From positions 40,188-104,187 of the forward strand of contig NZ_KB892834.1 of NCBI RefSeq assembly GCF_000373965.1: a stretch of DNA of 64,000 nt. Direction: 5' to 3'. The number at the start of each line of letters is the position of its first letter. Position 1 is the first letter of the stretch. Both the position numbers and the translations under genes were made by a program. Positions 62,001-64,000 of this stretch are shown in pieces. The notes beneath the pieces are model-generated. The model was given only the letters and a program-made list of their open reading frames with translations, was not told the origin of the DNA and ran no database searches. The stretch comes from Uliginosibacterium gangwonense DSM 18521 (lineage in GTDB: Bacteria; Pseudomonadota; Gammaproteobacteria; Burkholderiales; Rhodocyclaceae).

Positions 62001-64000
62001 AAGCTCACCGTCGCCTGCCCATTACCTGCCGTGGCTGTGCCGATTGAGGGCGCACCGGGCGCCACCGCACCAACCGAGAAACTCCGCGTCACGGTCGTTG
62101 CTGCCGCATAGCTGCCATTGCCAGCCTGATCAGCATTGATCGTGCAGGTGCCAATCGTGACGAAAGTGAGCGCGCCACCAGTCGTCACTGTGCATACCCC
62201 GGTGGTGCTGGACGTAAAGCTCACCGTGAGCCCTGAGCTGGCCGTCGCGCTCAGCGTTGGGGTTGTGCCAAAATTCTGCGAACCCGGATTGGCAAATGTA
62301 ATGGTCTGCACGGCCTGGGGCACAACACTATTCGAGGCGGCTGAAGCAGGACCAGTCCCAACACTGTTGGTGGCCGTCACAGTGAAGGTATATGACGTTC
62401 CATTAGTCAGACCTGTCACAACAAGCGGGCTACCCGTACCTGTCCCTGTAAAACCACCAGGGCTGGATGTCACCGTATACCCCGTGATACTGGCCCCGCC
62501 GGTAAAGGCTGGGGCAGAGAAACTCACAGAGGCTTGTGCTGCACCCGTCGCAGCCGTACCAATCGTAGGTGAGCCCGGTACAACTGCGTTGACCGTAAAG
62601 CTGCGCGTCACAGTCGCGGCCGCCAGATAGGAGCCATTACCCGCCTGATCCGCATTAATGGTGCATGTGCCGGTCGTGACAAATGTCAATGCCCCGCCAC
62701 TGGTAATCGTACACACCCCTGTTGTGCTGGAGGTAAAACTCACCGTGAGCCCAGAATCGGATGTTGCCGATAATGTCGGTGTGGTACCGAAATTCTGTGC
62801 CCCTGGGTTGGCAAACGTGATGGTCTGCGTCACCATTGGCGTCACGCTATTGGAGGCTGCCGAGGCCGGACCCGTACCGGCACTATTGGTTGCTCTCACT
62901 GTAAAAGTATAGGCCGTGCTGTTGTTCAAGCCCGTTACCGTAATCGGGCTGGTAGCACCTGTGCCCGTAAATCCACCGGGGCTGGAGGTCACGGTATAGC
63001 TTGTAATGGAGGCACCACCCGTGAATGCAGGCGCGGTAAAGCTCACCGAAGCCTGCCCTGCTCCGGCAGTTGCCGTCCCAATCGTGGGCGCGCCGGGCAC
63101 CACTGCATTGACCGTAAAGCTGCGGCTGACCGTTGTAGCAGGCAAATAGGTGCCATTCCCAACCTGATCGGCATCAATGGTGCATGTGCCAATCGTGACG
63201 AATGTCAACGCCCCGCCACTGGTAATCGTACACACCCCTGTTGTGCTGGAGGCAAAGCTCACCGTGAGCCCGGAACTGGAAGTCGCCGTCAATGTCGGTG
63301 TCGTACCGAAATTCTGTGCCCCAGGATTGGCAAAAGTGATGGTTTGGGACGTTCTGGGTGTCGCACTATTCGAAGCCGCCGAAGCCGAGCCCGTGCCCGC
63401 GCTATTCGTAGCCGTTACCGTAAAGGTATATGCCGTTCCATTGGTCAGCCCCGTCACGGTAATCGGGCTCGTCCCGCCTGTGCCAGTAAAACCACCTGGG
63501 TTGGAAGTCACCGTATAACCCGTGATGGATGCTCCCCCCGTGAAGGCGGGCGCAGTGAAAGTCACCGTGGCCTGCGTATCGCCTGCTGTTGCAGTTCCGA
63601 TTGAAGGTGCGCCCGGAACCACTGCATTGACCGAAAAACTCCGGCTGACTGTTGTTGCAGGCAAATAGGTGCCATTACCAGCCTGATCGGCATTGATAGT
63701 GCATGTGCCCGTCGTCACAAATGTCAAGGCCCCGCCACTGGTAATCGTACACACCCCTGTTGTGCTAGAGGTAAAGCTCACCGTGAGCCCGGAACCTGAA
63801 GTCGCCGTCAATGTCGGTGTCGTACCGAAATTCTGTGCCCCAGGATTGGCAAAGGTGATGGTCTGTGATGTTTTGGGCGTTACGCTATTCGAAGCCGCCG
63901 AAGCCGAGCCCGTGCCCGCGCTATTCGTGGCCGTTACCGTAAAGGTATATGCCGTTCCATTGGTCAGCCCCGTCACGGTAATCGGGCTCGTCCCGCCTGT
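59003..64000 (-). CDS. Giant repeat autotransporter adhesin, C-terminal 1665 residues
   Basis: The open frame runs to the window edge, so the N-terminus and signal peptide are missing. It contains tandem 173-residue units, each an Ig-like segment (TITFANPGAQNFGTTPTL ... GTCTINADQAGNGSY) and a fibronectin III domain (PGAPTIGTATAG ... GLTNGTAYTFTVTATN). Two cadherin-like or Big domains follow (SDSFTYTATNAGGTS, NDSFTYTASNAGGTS), then a helical linker and a roughly 280-residue autotransporter beta-barrel (LVLGAGVGLGHIRQK ... SFGANVRKSFE). It is presumably a surface adhesin. Confidence 0.88.
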   Translation of the reverse strand, partial: TGGTSPITVTGLTNGTAYTFTVTATNSAGTGSASAASNSVTPKTSQTITFANPGAQNFGTTPTLTATSGSGLTVSFTSSTTGVCTITSGGALTFVTTGTCTINADQAGNGTYLPATTVSRSFSVNAVVPGAPSIGTATAGDTQATVTFTAPAFTGGASITGYTVTSNPGGFTGTGGTSPITVTGLTNGTAYTFTVTATNSAGTGSASAASNSATPRTSQTITFANPGAQNFGTTPTLTATSSSGLTVSFASSTTGVCTITSGGALTFVTIGTCTIDADQVGNGTYLPATTVSRSFTVNAVVPGAPTIGTATAGAGQASVSFTAPAFTGGASITSYTVTSSPGGFTGTGATSPITVTGLNNSTAYTFTVRATNSAGTGPASAASNSVTPMVTQTITFANPGAQNFGTTPTLSATSDSGLTVSFTSSTTGVCTITSGGALTFVTTGTCTINADQAGNGSYLAAATVTRSFTVNAVVPGSPTIGTAATGAAQASVSFSAPAFTGGASITGYTVTSSPGGFTGTGTGSPLVVTGLTNGTSYTFTVTATNSVGTGPASAASNSVVPQAVQTITFANPGSQNFGTTPTLSATASSGLTVSFTSSTTGVCTVTTGGALTFVTIGTCTINADQAGNGSYAAATTVTRSFSVGAVAPGAPSIGTATAGNGQATVSFTAPSATGGASITAYTVTSSPGGLTVTGAASPLTVTGLTNGTAYTFTVTATNSAGVSVASSASNSVTPKATQTITFANPGAQNFGTTPTLTATASSGLAVTFTSSTTGVCTVTAGGTLAFLSTGTCTINADQAGNSVNGAAATVTHSFAVNAVVPGAPTIGTATAGAAQVTVSFTAPSFTGGASITSYTVASSPGGFTATGSSSPITVTGLTNGTAYTFTVTASNSAGTSTASSASNSATPKANQTISFANPGAQNFGTTPTLSATSSSGLSVSFSSGTTGVCTITTGGSLSFLAAGTCTINADQVGNGSYAAASTVSQSFTVAAVLPGAPSIGTASAGNTQATVSFTAPSFTGGSAITSYTVTSSPGNLTATGTASPITVTGLTNSTAYTFTVRATNSAGIGAASGASNSVTPVPGAPVANAVSATVAFGSSANVITPTLGGGTAASMSVAHQPAHGTASVSGLTLIYTPTNTYSGSDSFTYTATNAGGTSAAATVTITVNPQAPGAAAVHMTVETNSTNNVVPLVLTGGVATSAAVVTAPSHGTTAVSGATITYTPTNGYTGNDSFTYTASNAGGTSSAATVSIVIQTWPNPAKDQEVISLVNAQVDTVKRFALTQTTNFQRHLEGLHTRPSRANAETGLAQGNRSKTSRPTQTGSADSPSANLPSSAASTDTNRITMAKLESVLNDTQTANPFVLPTRKTSGALDLPWSSLNLSGKTTDALGKGIDVWTAGVISLGRVGATDSRFTTSGISIGSDKRFSDELVLGAGVGLGHIRQKIGTQGTRDTGNNYSIVLYGSYQPAERFFLDGVFGYGRLNFDSQRYSSAADAMATSSRSGSQWFSSVSGGFEYVNGKLLFSPYIRLDLVSTTLNSTTENDAGLYNLIYSKQHIATNRIAFGLRGETSVYLASVLAKPYFRLEYQHDFEKPGTTDLRYASLPSGQIYQLEMDGSDRNAAVLGFGSSFAFRRNWTLDLRYQLSKGSQATRVQSFGANVRKSFE
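60760..64000 (-). repeat. 519-bp tandem repeats in the autotransporter gene
   Basis: A 519-bp period is seen: the codons for the TITFANPG segment recur at about 63857, 63338, 62819, 62300, 61781 and 61262, giving six copies in the window and likely more beyond. Copies 1 and 2 (right side) are nearly identical, while those toward 61 kb are more diverged. The repeats are in-frame (173 codons) and can expand or contract by recombination. Confidence 0.9.

Overview
The window looks like a chromosomal segment of a GC-rich betaproteobacterium (Rhodocyclales/Neisseriales-like). The evidence is the order comM/yifB - ubiK - torF porin - glnK - amtB, the RuvA/RuvB and NnrS proteins, and the codon and GC style. 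I cannot name the species. No rRNA, canonical tRNA, phage or CRISPR array was found.

Layout. 1-4.1 kb: comM/yifB (cut by the window edge) and ubiK on the minus strand, then a plus-strand torF-glnK-amtB group behind a sigma54 promoter with two overlapping NtrC-like palindromes. 4.2-13.7 kb: crcB-DUF190, a secreted PilJ-domain protein, a HAD phosphatase, ruvA, a hotdog protein, then DUF2971, cupin and YdiK-type genes on the minus strand, then ruvB and a SEC-C protein. 13.7-17 kb: nnrS, KTSC, TPR/glycosyltransferase-like protein. 17.2-23 kb: a lytic transglycosylase, an MBOAT O-acyltransferase and three SGNH esterases, which resembles a peptidoglycan or envelope O-acetylation cluster. 23-30.7 kb: rarD, a YqiA-like esterase, uppP, an FNR-type box in front of hemerythrin-DUF2249-membrane protein, and several small membrane or periplasmic proteins. 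30.9-37 kb: a two-component system, an RNB ribonuclease, a TonB-like protein, an EamA transporter. 37-43 kb: a dedicated Ton system (exbD-tonB-receptor-exbB) ending in a secreted 5'-nucleotidase.

43-53 kb is the most interesting part: an RNA-repair locus. rtcR (sigma54 activator) is divergent from rsr (Ro60/TROVE). Behind rsr, instead of the usual one or two Y RNAs, lies a tandem array of eight Y-RNA-like units in about 1.3 kb. Each has a covarying Ro-binding-type stem and a tRNA T-arm mimic; most also have a capped acceptor-like hairpin and five have a D-arm, in circularly permuted order (T arm, acceptor, D arm). A zinc-ribbon protein, a second sigma54 promoter, a Cys-rich protein, rtcB, an unknown protein, an RlaP-type nucleotidyltransferase and rtcA follow. 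The inferred logic is that RNA damage is sensed by the CARF-like RtcR, which switches on end healing (RtcA), ligation (RtcB), a nucleotidyltransferase, and Ro60 with a diverse set of tRNA-mimicking Y RNAs.

53-64 kb: small AT-richer orphan genes, PPi-dependent phosphofructokinase, a PEPCK-like DUF4914 protein, an IS630-family transposase relic, and the C-terminal 1,665 residues of a giant autotransporter with 519-bp tandem repeats. Two families of dispersed imperfect palindromes occur (6.2/27.9 kb and 36.0/47.3 kb); one copy sits inside the Y RNA array.
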